Shown: positions 18,554 to 28,349 of the stretch, in pieces
Layout of the letters: each line of letters starts with the position of its first letter
How positions within the stretch are numbered: the first letter of the stretch is position 1
DNA from: JABDBL01 sp963845445
Lineage (GTDB): Bacteria; Cyanobacteriota; Vampirovibrionia; Obscuribacterales; Obscuribacteraceae
DNA length: 64,000 nucleotides
Assembly (NCBI GenBank): GCA_963845445.1
Contig: CAWJSE010000002.1
Span: forward strand, 3,038,001-3,102,000
Direction: 5' to 3'
Translations under genes and position numbers: made by a program
Notes under the pieces: model-generated
Told to the model about the DNA's origin: nothing
Seen by the model: the letters and a program-made list of their open reading frames with translations, nothing else
Database searches by the model: none

Positions 18554-19960
18554 TTATTCCACCCGCACAAGGGTTTTATTTCCGTATTTTTTGAATTCAA
18601 AAAATACGGCTGTCAATGCACAACCGATTAGCAGCAGCCCAAACAAGAAATTCCTCACCTCATAAAAGGTATCGGTACTTTCGTAAGTTAGCTGTATCGA
18701 AAGGTTATCCCAAAAAAAGAAAGGCACATAAAAAACCACTATAGAAATCATGAAGCGAATGATAGATTGTTTTAAACTGTAGCTTGCCTCAGCACTGGTG
18801 CTCCAGAGGTACAGCCAAAGGCAGGGAATGATATAGAGAACATAGTCATACCAGTAGCCATGCAGGCTGAAAATAAGCAATGCTATGGTAGTGATTGATC
18901 CTATTAATTCGATTGAGCAATCGCTAATTTTTTGCAAAGCCGGATAGACTTTTAACCAGAGCCCAAGTGCAGCAAGAAAAACAAGGACAAAGGCTAGTGC
19001 CCCAATTTTAGTTGCGTTGGATGTAAACCAAGGGAAGTATTGCAGCATGCCTACAAAAGTTAGATAATCCCAACCCTCATTCATGTCGCTAAAAGAGTGC
19101 GCTATTTCAGACATATAATTTGTCTTGAGGAAATTGGGCACATTGTCGTAACCAACCACCAATATTGATAGCAAGGTTTCAATGAATAGCATTATTAGGA
19201 AGCCGCGAAAAAATTTACTTTTGCCCACGCAAAATCCTGGAATCAAAATAATTAGAGTTTGTTGTAACTTAAGTATTGAAGCTCCTGCGATCAAGCCCGC
19301 CCAAAAATATTTTTTGTCGATCAACAGCCTAAAAGATAGAGCAATTATTGCTGCCTCAATACAGGTAGTTTGACCAATTAAGAAATTTTCGCTGACAGGA
19401 AAGGTAAATAATGCAATGAGTAAGCCGCCAAGGAGGAGAGGACGAGCATCCAGTGCCTTGTATGCTATAAAAATATAAGCAAGAGAAACACAAATTGCCA
19501 AAACAAAAAACCATATGCGCCACGCTGTATACAGGTCAAAATAAGCAAGCGGTGTTACCAGTGCGAAAAAGATGGGAGGATACTGCAGACAAAATGTTCC
19601 TTGCGGTTTTATCGGAGCTATGATGCGCTCCATGGCTTCTGTTAATACAAATGGGTCATATAAGTCTATTGGCGTTTTACTTTCTAGCCGCTCCCTGTTA
19701 AGCACTGCTCCTGCATAGAAAGAAAGAAAGTCTATGGTTAAGCATTCTCCAGTGGATGCTGCAGCCATACTAAATAACAAACCGCTTTTAGCTAGCGGTT
19801 TTGCAAAAATGTCAAAATCGCTATAACGATTGGTGATGTTGAGACAATGAGCGCAAATGATAATACAAAAGATAAAGAGTCGCAAAAGATCAAGCAACAT
19901 CGTGTGATTGATATTTATCCTCTTATGGAGCAATTGCCGTACCCAAGCGTTTATATTCAT
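18554..19960 (-). CDS. GT87/DUF2029-like polytopic glycosyltransferase (copy 2)
   Basis: A 468-residue membrane protein with the same layout as copy 1. It has a first transmembrane helix near residues 22-43, the acidic loop CLTIDFLSFYAGAVLNRERL with DLYDPFVLTEAM, then AYFDLYTAWRIWFFVLAICV and about ten more hydrophobic helices. Its ATG overlaps the end of TPR copy 3 by 4 bases, so translation is probably coupled. Copies 2 and 3 are closer to each other than to copy 1, as judged by shared segments such as FFRGFLIMLFIETLLSILVV against FLRGFLLLIAIETLVSLIVV. The acceptor and donor are unknown. Confidence 0.82.
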   Translation of the reverse strand: MNINAWVRQLLHKRININHTMLLDLLRLFIFCIIICAHCLNITNRYSDFDIFAKPLAKSGLLFSMAAASTGECLTIDFLSFYAGAVLNRERLESKTPIDLYDPFVLTEAMERIIAPIKPQGTFCLQYPPIFFALVTPLAYFDLYTAWRIWFFVLAICVSLAYIFIAYKALDARPLLLGGLLIALFTFPVSENFLIGQTTCIEAAIIALSFRLLIDKKYFWAGLIAGASILKLQQTLIILIPGFCVGKSKFFRGFLIMLFIETLLSILVVGYDNVPNFLKTNYMSEIAHSFSDMNEGWDYLTFVGMLQYFPWFTSNATKIGALAFVLVFLAALGLWLKVYPALQKISDCSIELIGSITTIALLIFSLHGYWYDYVLYIIPCLWLYLWSTSAEASYSLKQSIIRFMISIVVFYVPFFFWDNLSIQLTYESTDTFYEVRNFLFGLLLIGCALTAVFFEFKKYGNKTLVRVE

Positions 19961-20862
19961 TTGTTTGTGGAATCTTGTGCTATTGCGTCAACCAGATCAT
20001 AATCTTGTTCAATGCATTTATCTACCAATCTGCATCTAGAACCTGGATTAGTTCTAGCATAATACCAATTCACATACTCTGCATGCTTAGTCGTCCATTC
20101 TTCTGAACGCTGCCTAGCCAAAGCCGAGCTACCAAATTTGCCATCTTTTTCCAAAAGTTTTGCGTATTTAAAATACATATCCTTGGGCGCTGCGTGAAAA
20201 GACCGATACGGTAGAGATTTTTCAAAATGAGTTTCTGCCATACTTTTATTTCCTAGGGCTAAAAGACAAATAGCCAAACGATAATTTATCAGCCTAGCCA
20301 TGATTTCGGTTGTTCCGGTTAGCACAGAGGCGGCCTGGTAGAGTCTAAGAGCTTCATGCAATTTATTCCTTTTAAAGGCGATATCACCTAATTTAACTAT
20401 TGGCAAAAGTTTTACAAGATCGCTCGAGCAAGGGGAATGTGACGCAAATGCCATTATACGTTTATAGCTTGCTATGGCTTTGTCATATTCTTTTAAATTA
20501 TCATAAGCAGATGCCAACACGAATAAAAAAGATGTATTAAGCATGTCATCGGGACCAAATATAGATCGACAAACTTTCAAGCCCTTCTGACAGATAAGTA
20601 TTGACTTACTATAATTCTTAGTTCGCAGAAAAAATCTGGCTTCGCTCAAAAGGATGGAAAGTTGCATAGGACTTGCCTCTTTATTCAAGCTGCAAACCTG
20701 GTCGTAAACTTTTTCTGCTTCAGCAAATTGTCCTGAGTACTCAAGGTCCTGGATTTTTATCAAAAGAATGTCTGTCCGATCTTCAAAAATTGAACAGCTT
20801 TGCAACAAGATTGTTGTGGTTAATAGAATGACTAATCCATAGAAAATCTTTAGTATGTTCAT
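19957..20862 (-). CDS. TPR-repeat lipoprotein (copy 3)
   Basis: A 301-residue lipoprotein with signal peptide and lipobox LQSC (C23), TPR-like repeats (GQFAEAEKVYDQVCSL, KNYSKSILICQKGLKVCRSIFG, KEYDKAIASYKRIMAF, GNKSMAETHFEKSLPY) and the shared end WYYARTNPGSRCRLVDKCIEQDYDLVDAI. It is closest to copy 2 in the C-terminus. It starts 3 bases after the GT87 copy-3 gene and overlaps the start of GT87 copy 2, so all these genes form one compact minus-strand operon. Confidence 0.8.
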   Translation of the reverse strand: MNILKIFYGLVILLTTTILLQSCSIFEDRTDILLIKIQDLEYSGQFAEAEKVYDQVCSLNKEASPMQLSILLSEARFFLRTKNYSKSILICQKGLKVCRSIFGPDDMLNTSFLFVLASAYDNLKEYDKAIASYKRIMAFASHSPCSSDLVKLLPIVKLGDIAFKRNKLHEALRLYQAASVLTGTTEIMARLINYRLAICLLALGNKSMAETHFEKSLPYRSFHAAPKDMYFKYAKLLEKDGKFGSSALARQRSEEWTTKHAEYVNWYYARTNPGSRCRLVDKCIEQDYDLVDAIAQDSTNK

Positions 20863-20864
20863 TT

Positions 20865-22234
20865 TTAACTCACTCTGCTAACAGTGCGATTTTGGCATTT
20901 GTGAGATTCTAAAATGAGGGCAATTATCGCGCAGCACAACAGCGTCATGCCGCAGCAGAAATTCCTTGCTTGATACCAAGTAATTGTACTGTCGGCAGTA
21001 ACCATGATTGTCAGACTGTCCCAATAAAAGAAAGGAGTATAGAAAATAATTACAGAAATAAAAAGTCTAATAACAGATTGCGGCATAGCGTAGCTCTCAT
21101 CGTCGGAGGTGCTCCATATGTATAACCAGAGACACGGAATGATATAAAGTGCATAATCATACCAATAGCCATGTAGGCTGAATAAAACCAATACGATAGT
21201 GGTAATAGAGGCTGTTAGTTGAATTGCCTGGCTACTAACTTTCTGCAAAACGGGAAAGATCTTTAGCCACAACACCGATAGCGCTAAAAGTAACACGGTA
21301 TAAACTGCTTCGGCTATTTTATCTGCGCTACCAATAAACCAAGGCAAACAATTCAACATACCGCGAAAAGTTGTATAGTACCAATTATCATTGCCATCAC
21401 TAAAAGAATGAAGCACCTCTGCCATATAGTTTGTTCTGATGAAATTCGGCACATTATAATAGCCGACGACAATTAATGACACCAGAGTTTCAATGGCAAT
21501 CAGTAAAAGGAAGCCCCGCAGAAAGTCTTTTTTCCCCACACAAAAACCTGGGATCAAAATAATTAACATTTGCTGTAACTTAAGCAAAGAAATTGCCGCT
21601 ATTAAGCCTGCCCAAAAATATTTTTTATCGATAAGAAATCTGAGTGATAAGGCTATTACCGCTGCTTCAATACAAGAAGTTTGCCCGATAAAGAAATTTT
21701 GCGAAACAGGGACACTAATTAAGGCAATAAATAATCCACATAATAAAAGTGGTCTAGTTTTTAGTGAATCATAAGCTATGCAAACATAGGTAATGATTAC
21801 TAAAATAGCTGAAATAAAAAACCATATTCGCCAGGCTGTGTACAGGTCAAAATATGCCAAAGGGGTTGTTAGGGCAAAAAAATCGGCGGATACTGAAGAC
21901 AGTATGTTCCTTGAGGTTTTAGCGGAGCCGCAACACGAGCTATAGCTTGAGTGAACAAAAATGGATCATACACATTTATGTGTAAATGTTTTTCTATTCT
22001 ATCCTTGTTAAGTAGTCCGCATGCATAAAAAGTAGCAAAGTCACTGGCGATCGCTTCACCGGTTGATGATGCTGGAGTAACGAAGTTGAAACCAGATTTT
22101 GCTTCAGGTTTCACCTCATTATTGAAGTAATTGGCAAGATTTTCTAGATGACAAACGGCGTGAGATAGGATTATATAAAAAAGAATAAGTCGCAGACAGT
22201 TAATAACTAACTTGCGATCGACTTTCTTAGTCAA
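20865..22234 (-). pseudogene. GT87/DUF2029-like polytopic glycosyltransferase (copy 3, frameshifted)
   Basis: Two frames (22234-21869 and 21860-20865) join into one 456-residue paralogue of the other two transferases. The break is in a run of seven A on the plus strand (21876-21882). One more base there restores QYPPIFFALTTPLAYFDLYTAWRI, matching copy 2. The first part has the acidic loop SDFATFYACGLLNKDRI and NVYDPFLFTQAI. Its start overlaps the preceding epimerase stop by 4 bases. A homopolymer sequencing error is the simplest explanation, so the gene may be intact. Confidence 0.82.
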
Positions 22235-23292
22235 ACCGAAATTTTCTCCCTACTGGGGTCAGAAGTTTGGGGTTTAAACAGCCCGCCGGCAGCTAATAGT
22301 TTCTTTACTTGATCTACATCTTTATTAGCACGATACCAATCTATAGTTGGCTTAAGTCCTTGCTGTAATGTGAATTTTGGCGTCCAACCTAAAAGTTCCT
22401 TAGCCAAAGAATTATCAGCGATACGATTTACTGGTCCAACTGGCATATCAAGCTGTTTCAGAATCTCTGGCTTATAGCCGAAAGATTCAATAATCATTTG
22501 TGCCGCGTCTAGGACACGCAAACGTTCAGTGGTCCCTATGTTTACTGCTGTACCATCGTCGATTTTTTCGGCAGCTAATATCGTTCCCTCGACAATATCT
22601 TGTACATAAGTCCAGTTGCGTAATTGTTCTCCATCGCCCCAAACTTCAAATGGATCTTGACGCGTAAAGGCCTTAGCTATCATGGCCATGATAGAAAGAT
22701 CTTCTTTGGCTCTGGGCCCATAGACAATAAAATATCTACAAGATGCAGCTTTTAAGCCGAATTCTTTACAGTAGGCTTTAAGAGTAAGCTCACCCATTAG
22801 CTTGGCCCAACCATACATATTGTCGGCATTATAAGGTGGTCCCACCATATCTTCTTTTAAATAAAGTTTTTCATTTATGTTTGTTTGAATATGATTCGGA
22901 TAGACACAACCCGAAGACGCAAAAATTACTTTTTTGACTTTAGCTTTTGCTGCTTCGCGAAAAACAACACCATCCAAAAGCATATTAGAGGCAGGTCCTG
23001 ATTGGCATCTATCAACATAGGCACGTCCGCCGTGATCAGCAGCTAAGTGAAAAACTATATCGATGTCCTTCATTGAGTTGCGGCAGACCATTCCTTCTTT
23101 CAGGTCTGCTTCGATAAATTCGAAAGACTTATTATTAAGATGGCTTTTTATATTGTCCAGCGAGCCGCTACTTAAATTATCCACAGCCCTTATATGGACA
23201 TTACGAGGCATCAGCGCATCCACCAAATGGGAGGCGATACAGGAAGCGCCACCGGTGATCAATACATTTTTGCCGGCCCAAGCAAAACCCAT
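22231..23292 (-). CDS. NAD-dependent epimerase/dehydratase, GDP-mannose-epimerase-like
   Basis: A 353-residue extended SDR. The nucleotide-binding motif is GGASCIASHLVDAL, in which the third glycine of the usual G-x2-G-x2-G is alanine. LAADHGGRAYVDRCQSG, FASSGCVYPNHIQT and the catalytic MYGWAKLMGELTLKAY (Y-x3-K) follow, then CRYFIVYGPRA. The pattern resembles GDP-mannose 3,5-epimerase and related enzymes. It is the first gene of the minus-strand run that includes the GT87/TPR pairs. Confidence 0.85.
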   Translation of the reverse strand: MGFAWAGKNVLITGGASCIASHLVDALMPRNVHIRAVDNLSSGSLDNIKSHLNNKSFEFIEADLKEGMVCRNSMKDIDIVFHLAADHGGRAYVDRCQSGPASNMLLDGVVFREAAKAKVKKVIFASSGCVYPNHIQTNINEKLYLKEDMVGPPYNADNMYGWAKLMGELTLKAYCKEFGLKAASCRYFIVYGPRAKEDLSIMAMIAKAFTRQDPFEVWGDGEQLRNWTYVQDIVEGTILAAEKIDDGTAVNIGTTERLRVLDAAQMIIESFGYKPEILKQLDMPVGPVNRIADNSLAKELLGWTPKFTLQQGLKPTIDWYRANKDVDQVKKLLAAGGLFKPQTSDPSREKISV

Positions 23293-23568
23293 TTTTCACA
23301 CCTCCATCTCAGTCGTCATACTAACATATTCCTCTTTTCGGGCAATATAAAACGCTAATTTGTTTGGAAATAGCCGCCCAGCGGTCCTTTTAAGCTTAGT
23401 TGACACTCATCTCGCACGTATAGTATCTGCCTGATCGGACAAGTATATCGAGACAAGGAAAAAAGCCAAGCATATAGCCTAGCGGTATCCGGAGAATTTT
23501 TAGTCAATAATGATATTACTGAACTGAGAGCGGTAATATACAATAGTAGTTCTTTAGCGCGGCCCGTC

Positions 23569-24371
23569 ATGAAAGTAAATATCTTTAATATGTTAACAGC
23601 AGCTTTTCAGTCGGTATCAGTTATTTTGCCAACAATGGATGAAACTACATCTTTAACCAAAACAGTGGAGATAATTTTGCAAGCATCTGCTGCTGATGTC
23701 AGAGAACTAATTATTGTAGTTTGCGATCGCACTACTGATGCAAGCCTTGGCGCTATTGCAGCATTAAGGGTTCGCTTCGGAGAATTGATCGTTATTCATC
23801 GTCAAAAACTGCCATTCGTTGGTGGAGCAATTAGAGAGGGCTTTGATCTGGCGCGAGGAAGCCATGTCATTTTGATGGCTAGTGATTTAGAAACAAATCC
23901 GGTCGAAGTACCAAAACTTATTGCCGAATCAAAGCTTCATCCAAATGCCATTATTACAACCTCTCGCTGGCTAAAAGGCGGTAATTTTACTGGTTACAAC
24001 AAAATTAAACTGATGGGAAATTGGCTATTTCAGCGTTTCTTTTCTTTTCTTTATAACTCTGAAATGACCGATATGACCTTTGCTTATCGTTTATTTCCAA
24101 CAAATGTTTTGCGTTCTATAAAATGGCAAGAATTAAAACACCCTTTTTTTTCGAGACAGTCATTAAGCCTATTCGTATGGGAGTGGAGATAATCGAAATA
24201 CCCACCACTTGGGAGGCTCGCACCGAGGGACAATCACACAATAGTTTTATCAATAATCTAGAATATTTCAGGACCGGTTTTCAGGTTCGCTTTGCTCCCC
24301 TTAATTCAATGTTGATAAATCCAAGTGACAGCAATACTCCTTTACCGGAACAATCCGATCAGTCAAATTAA
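23569..24371 (+). pseudogene. Glycosyltransferase family 2 (frameshifted)
   Basis: A GT-A transferase of about 267 residues split in a T8 run at 24146-24153. The first frame has SVSVILPTMDETTSL, the D-x-D-like LMASDLETNP, and reaches KHPFF. The second continues with FETVIKPIRMGVEIIEIPTTWEARTEGQSHNSF, the typical C-terminal end of dolichyl-phosphate-mannose-synthase-like proteins. One extra T joins them. The DNA upstream (23293-23568) is shared with the divergent epimerase gene. Likely role: transfer of a sugar to a lipid carrier or glycan of this locus. Confidence 0.82.
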
Positions 24372-24394
24372 TTGATCAATCTTTAAAGGAAAGA

Positions 24395-25309
24395 ATGAAA
24401 AAAGTCATTGTCACAACCAGCATTAATCCGCCTACAGAAGCAGTACAGAAATTTGACTTTATGACAGACTGGAGTTTAATAGTTATTGGTGATCTCAATA
24501 CACCAAAGGACTATAAGCTAGACAATGGAACTTATTTCGGTCCGGAACAGCAAGAGAAGTATGATAAAGCATTGTCTGATGCTATAGGTTGGAATTGTAT
24601 TCAGCGGCGGAATTTTGGATTTTTGATTGCTCATGATATGGGCGCAGATATAGTGGCAACTGTGGATGATGATAATATCCCGCTGCCCGGCTGGGGGCAG
24701 AATCTTATGCTAGACAAAGAGGTTGAAGTTAATTTTTATGAGACCGATGCAGATGCTTTCGACCCGATCGGCGCCACCGCATATGGTGCATTGTGGCATC
24801 GCGGCTACCCGTTGCAGCTCATTGCGAGGCGCAATTATCAAAAAAAATCCCGAAAAACGATAAAGGTAGATATTCAAGCAGACTTTTGGAATGGCGATCC
24901 TGATGTGGACGCGATTTGTCGGATGGAGCACGCGCCTGTGTGTGATTTCAATCCTGATCATTTTCCAATAGCATCAAATAAGACAGCACCGTTCAATTCC
25001 CAAAATACGTTTCTTGCCAGAAAAATTTTGCCGGACTATTTCTTAATGCCTTATATTGGGCGCATGGATGATATTTGGGCCTCCTTCTATGTGCAGGCCC
25101 TTGGCCATAAAGTTGCATTTGCAAAAGCCTCGGTATACCAAAAGCGCAATCCCCATGATTTAATTGCAGATATGCGAAAAGAATATATAGGCTACGAAAA
25201 TAATTTGAAATTGATCGAGGATCTGAACCGCGATCCGCATACTATTAAAAACTATCTGCCCGAGCGAGCTTTACAAGCATGGAAGCTATACAGTAAGCAT
25301 TTTAAATAA
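24395..25309 (+). CDS. STELLO-like (DUF288) glycosyltransferase
   Basis: A 304-residue protein beginning KKVIVTTSINPPTEAV. It has the acidic motif IVATVDDDNIPLPGW (about residue 90) used for metal and nucleotide-sugar binding in GT-A folds, and PYIGRMDDIWASFYVQ near residue 215, a second acidic motif seen in STELLO-type proteins. These are putative glycosyltransferases best known from plants, with bacterial relatives in polysaccharide clusters. A strong aaaggaaag ribosome site precedes the ATG. It follows the GT2 gene by 23 bases, so the two are co-transcribed. Confidence 0.72.
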   Translation: MKKVIVTTSINPPTEAVQKFDFMTDWSLIVIGDLNTPKDYKLDNGTYFGPEQQEKYDKALSDAIGWNCIQRRNFGFLIAHDMGADIVATVDDDNIPLPGWGQNLMLDKEVEVNFYETDADAFDPIGATAYGALWHRGYPLQLIARRNYQKKSRKTIKVDIQADFWNGDPDVDAICRMEHAPVCDFNPDHFPIASNKTAPFNSQNTFLARKILPDYFLMPYIGRMDDIWASFYVQALGHKVAFAKASVYQKRNPHDLIADMRKEYIGYENNLKLIEDLNRDPHTIKNYLPERALQAWKLYSKHFK

Positions 25310-25321
25310 AATGAAAGCCGC

Positions 25322-25627
25322 TTAATCGTTAATACTTTGTTTTTTTTGCTGATTAATCATCTCGGTCAGAGAATCGATAATCACTTGATCTGTTCTATGC
25401 TGCCAGTCCAAAGCTGTTAGCAAATCGGCACGGGACATAATTCCTTTGGACAGAATCAACTCTCCTAGAGCCATACCGGACTTTTCTTGCTGGGCAATGA
25501 GATCTTCCAATTGCACCAAGGTTAATTTACCCTGTTTGAGTAAAATCTCGCCCAATTTTTCTGGTCGAGTTAGTAGATCCCATTTTTCTTCATCAGTAAG
25601 AGGTACATGTTTTGCTTCTGGGTCCAT
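25322..25627 (-). CDS. Stand-alone MshEN/GspE N-terminal domain protein
   Basis: A 101-residue protein consisting of one MshEN-like domain: KLGEILLKQGKLTLVQLEDLIAQQEKSGMALGELILSKGIMSRADLLTAL, with the paired L-G-E-x-L-L and LxxALxxQ pattern. In type II secretion and type IV pilus ATPases this domain binds cyclic di-GMP or partner proteins. Here it has no ATPase attached, so it may be an adaptor or a c-di-GMP sensor. It sits convergent to the STELLO-like gene and just downstream of secF on the same strand. Confidence 0.72.
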   Translation of the reverse strand: MDPEAKHVPLTDEEKWDLLTRPEKLGEILLKQGKLTLVQLEDLIAQQEKSGMALGELILSKGIMSRADLLTALDWQHRTDQVIIDSLTEMINQQKKQSIND

Positions 25628-25678
25628 AATTGCATTCTTCCTTTATTAGCCATTTTATACGACGAAATGCGGAATTTG

Positions 25679-26650
25679 CTAATTAGTAGCAAATTTCGCC
25701 TGGCGTTGAGAGCCTTTTAATTCTCTCCAGTAAACAAGCAGACAGCTAGCGTTGAAAATAGATGAATAAGTGCCCGAAATAATGCCAATAAGCATTGCTA
25801 AAACAAAATCTCTTGTAGTCACTCCACCCAAAAAGTAGAGAGCCGCCAAAGTGATCAAAACCGTCAAAGACGTATAAATCGAACGAGCTAGCGTTTGGTT
25901 GACACTCTCATTGGCGATGTCTGCAAATGTTAGTTTCTGAGGACTATTTGATGAACTCAAAATACTTTTCTTACTACCCACATATTTTGAGTTTTCGCGA
26001 ATACGATCAAAAACGACTATTGTGTCGTGCACTGAAAAACCAATTACTGTCAAAATTGCACTTATAAATAGACTATCAACCTCGGTACCAGCAAAAAGTC
26101 CCAGTAATGCGAAGATACCACATAGAGCCAAAGCATCATGAAACAGAGCGACAATAGCGCAAACTGCATAATCCAGTTTGAAGCGATAAGAAATATAGAC
26201 AATCATCGCAATAAAAGTAATGAACAAGGAAATGATACCGCTAGCAAGCAATTCAGGACCAATAGTTGCGCTCACTTTGTCAACCGATAGCATTTTAAAC
26301 GGACCAAGCTTTTTCCTTAAAGTCTCGTCAAGTTTTTCTTTCTCGCTCTCTGTCTCGATGGATCTGGTGCGCATAATAACTACTTCCTGTCCAGACATTT
26401 GCGCTAATTGAACCTGAGATCCCGGAAAACCACTGTTGTTTAAAATGTCGCGGACAGGCTCTAAGCCTGTTGGTTCTTGAAATTGATATTGAAGTATAGA
26501 ACCACCGGTAAAGTCTATACCGGGCTTAAGCGGTGCATGATATTTCATGCAGCACAGCAGTATTCCTATTAATCCGGGTATTAGAATGGCAAGCGAGACC
26601 CCAAACCAGAGCCAGCGATACTTAACAAGATCAATCTTTATAAAAGTCAT
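25679..26650 (-). CDS. secF: Protein translocase subunit SecF
   Basis: SecF works with SecD and SecYEG to pull exported proteins across the inner membrane using the proton gradient. The 323-residue protein has an N-terminal helix, the family motif GIDFTGGSILQYQF at about residue 45, a periplasmic domain, and five C-terminal helices including SVHDTIVVFDRIREN and the TLARSIYTSLTVLI segment. Its start lies 15 bases after the secD stop in the usual secD-secF order. Confidence 0.95.
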   Translation of the reverse strand: MTFIKIDLVKYRWLWFGVSLAILIPGLIGILLCCMKYHAPLKPGIDFTGGSILQYQFQEPTGLEPVRDILNNSGFPGSQVQLAQMSGQEVVIMRTRSIETESEKEKLDETLRKKLGPFKMLSVDKVSATIGPELLASGIISLFITFIAMIVYISYRFKLDYAVCAIVALFHDALALCGIFALLGLFAGTEVDSLFISAILTVIGFSVHDTIVVFDRIRENSKYVGSKKSILSSSNSPQKLTFADIANESVNQTLARSIYTSLTVLITLAALYFLGGVTTRDFVLAMLIGIISGTYSSIFNASCLLVYWRELKGSQRQAKFATN

Positions 26651-26665
26651 TTAGCTCCCCCAGCC

Positions 26666-28207
26666 TTACTTTTTGCCAAAAAGACCGTCATATTTTGGCA
26701 CCAGATGCAACAAAGTGCGTGTTGCCATAATTGCGGTGAACATTGAAATGATGACACCGATTGCTAGAGTGAAAGCAAATCCTTTAACTATAGCTGTGCC
26801 AAATGAAATAAGTACCGCGCATGCAATTAGGCTATTAACATTGCTGTCAAAAATCGACGTGAATGCCCGCTGAAAGCCATTTTCTATTGCAATATATAAA
26901 GTTTTACCGGACTTCAATTCTTCTTTGGTACGCTCAAAAATCAAAATATTAGCGTCTACAGCCATACCCACTGAAAGAATGAAACCAGCTATACCAGCCA
27001 GAGTCAGCGTTACTGGAATTGTCTTAAAGATAGCCAGAGTAAATAATGTATACAGGATTAGGGCACAGTCGGCGACTAAGCCGGGTAAGCCATAAACCAG
27101 CACCATAAAAAACATGACCAACGAAATACCAACAACGCCAGCAATCAGACTTTTCTCAATAGAGTCTTGCCCTAAAGTAGCACCTACAGATCGTTCTTCG
27201 ATAATTTTAATCGGTACTGGTAAAGCACCGGCATTTAGCTTTGAGGCTAGATCAACAGCTTGGTCACGGCTAAAACTACCAGTAATTTCTCCTACGCCAG
27301 CCAAGATCGGTTCTCTAACATTAACCCCATGATATTTTTCAATCGGCACCGCGTTGCCATTGGGGTCTCTGTCGGTAGGTTGTCCATCGAGAAAAATGCC
27401 GATTTGTCTACCCACCAATCTCTGCGTAAGAGCACCAAATTTTTTTGCTCCTTCCGGTTTGAACTCAAAACTGACTCTCCAGATACCGCCAGATACAGTA
27501 GGATTAGCTTGGGCATGCTTAAACTCTGCCCCCGTCAACCCGGTGTCTTTCCAGTAGTTGTGACCATCGGCAGTATAAGCTAATTCCTTGAATTCTAAAA
27601 GGGCTGTAGTGCCTATTCTATCTTTAGCTTGTTGCGGATCTTTTATACCGGGTAATTCTACAATCAGCCTATCTTTGCCCGTTAATTGCACCAAAGTTTC
27701 CGATACGCCTAAGCTATTAATCCTATTGTCAATTACCACCAGAACATTTTTCATAATCTCCGAATCTATGGTCGGCACCAGAGGTGGTGCCGGTAATGCC
27801 TGCAACAATAATTGACTACCACCACGTAAATCTAAGCCTAACTTTAAGTTTGTATAAACCACCCATCTTTTGTTCTGCCAGATAATTTGTAAACTATTAG
27901 CAGACTGAGCGCGCTCAAGCATTTGTTTATAAAGCTCTTCCTTTTCATAGCGATCCATCTTGGATACATTGGGAAGCTTTTCAATTTTCTTAGATATTTC
28001 TTGTCTCAACTTCAATACAGGCAAGTTTCCAAGTTCCCGCCATTCTTTGAGATCACTTTGCTTTTCTAGTTGAAATAGGGTAAAGGAAGACCAGAAGAAT
28101 ACGATAATTACAACAATTGCCTTCCAGTCACCAAAAAATTTCTTCCAGCTGAAACTTTGCAAGCTGCTCTTTTGGGGAGGTCTTTTAGCTGATTTTATGT
28201 TTTGCAT
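26666..28207 (-). CDS. secD: Protein translocase subunit SecD
   Basis: A 513-residue partner of SecF. One N-terminal helix (AIVVIIVFFWSSFTLF) is followed by the signature KLGLDLRGGSQLLLQ, the P1 periplasmic domain with RLIVELPGIKDPQQA, and six C-terminal helices with SVGMAVDANILIFERTKEE and AFTSIFDSNVNSLIACAV. Length and motif order are normal. Promoter DNA is expected in 28208-28349, which also follows the GGDEF gene on the same strand. Confidence 0.95.
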   Translation of the reverse strand: MQNIKSAKRPPQKSSLQSFSWKKFFGDWKAIVVIIVFFWSSFTLFQLEKQSDLKEWRELGNLPVLKLRQEISKKIEKLPNVSKMDRYEKEELYKQMLERAQSANSLQIIWQNKRWVVYTNLKLGLDLRGGSQLLLQALPAPPLVPTIDSEIMKNVLVVIDNRINSLGVSETLVQLTGKDRLIVELPGIKDPQQAKDRIGTTALLEFKELAYTADGHNYWKDTGLTGAEFKHAQANPTVSGGIWRVSFEFKPEGAKKFGALTQRLVGRQIGIFLDGQPTDRDPNGNAVPIEKYHGVNVREPILAGVGEITGSFSRDQAVDLASKLNAGALPVPIKIIEERSVGATLGQDSIEKSLIAGVVGISLVMFFMVLVYGLPGLVADCALILYTLFTLAIFKTIPVTLTLAGIAGFILSVGMAVDANILIFERTKEELKSGKTLYIAIENGFQRAFTSIFDSNVNSLIACAVLISFGTAIVKGFAFTLAIGVIISMFTAIMATRTLLHLVPKYDGLFGKK

Positions 28208-28349
28208 CGATACCTTGATTACGGTTTTGTAGCCAGCCGCTTGCTCCTCTAAAGTGAGTATGCTCTCGCTTTGGAGACTAAAATAGCGCTCGGCTGAATT
28301 TCGTTACTATATTATAAACTGATCTATAAAGCTTTATTTTATTTCAATT

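Noticed and set aside
23355..23570. A 71-codon minus-strand frame in the spacer between the divergent epimerase and GT2 genes
   Set aside because: It fills the promoter region, has no ribosome site and no family resemblance.
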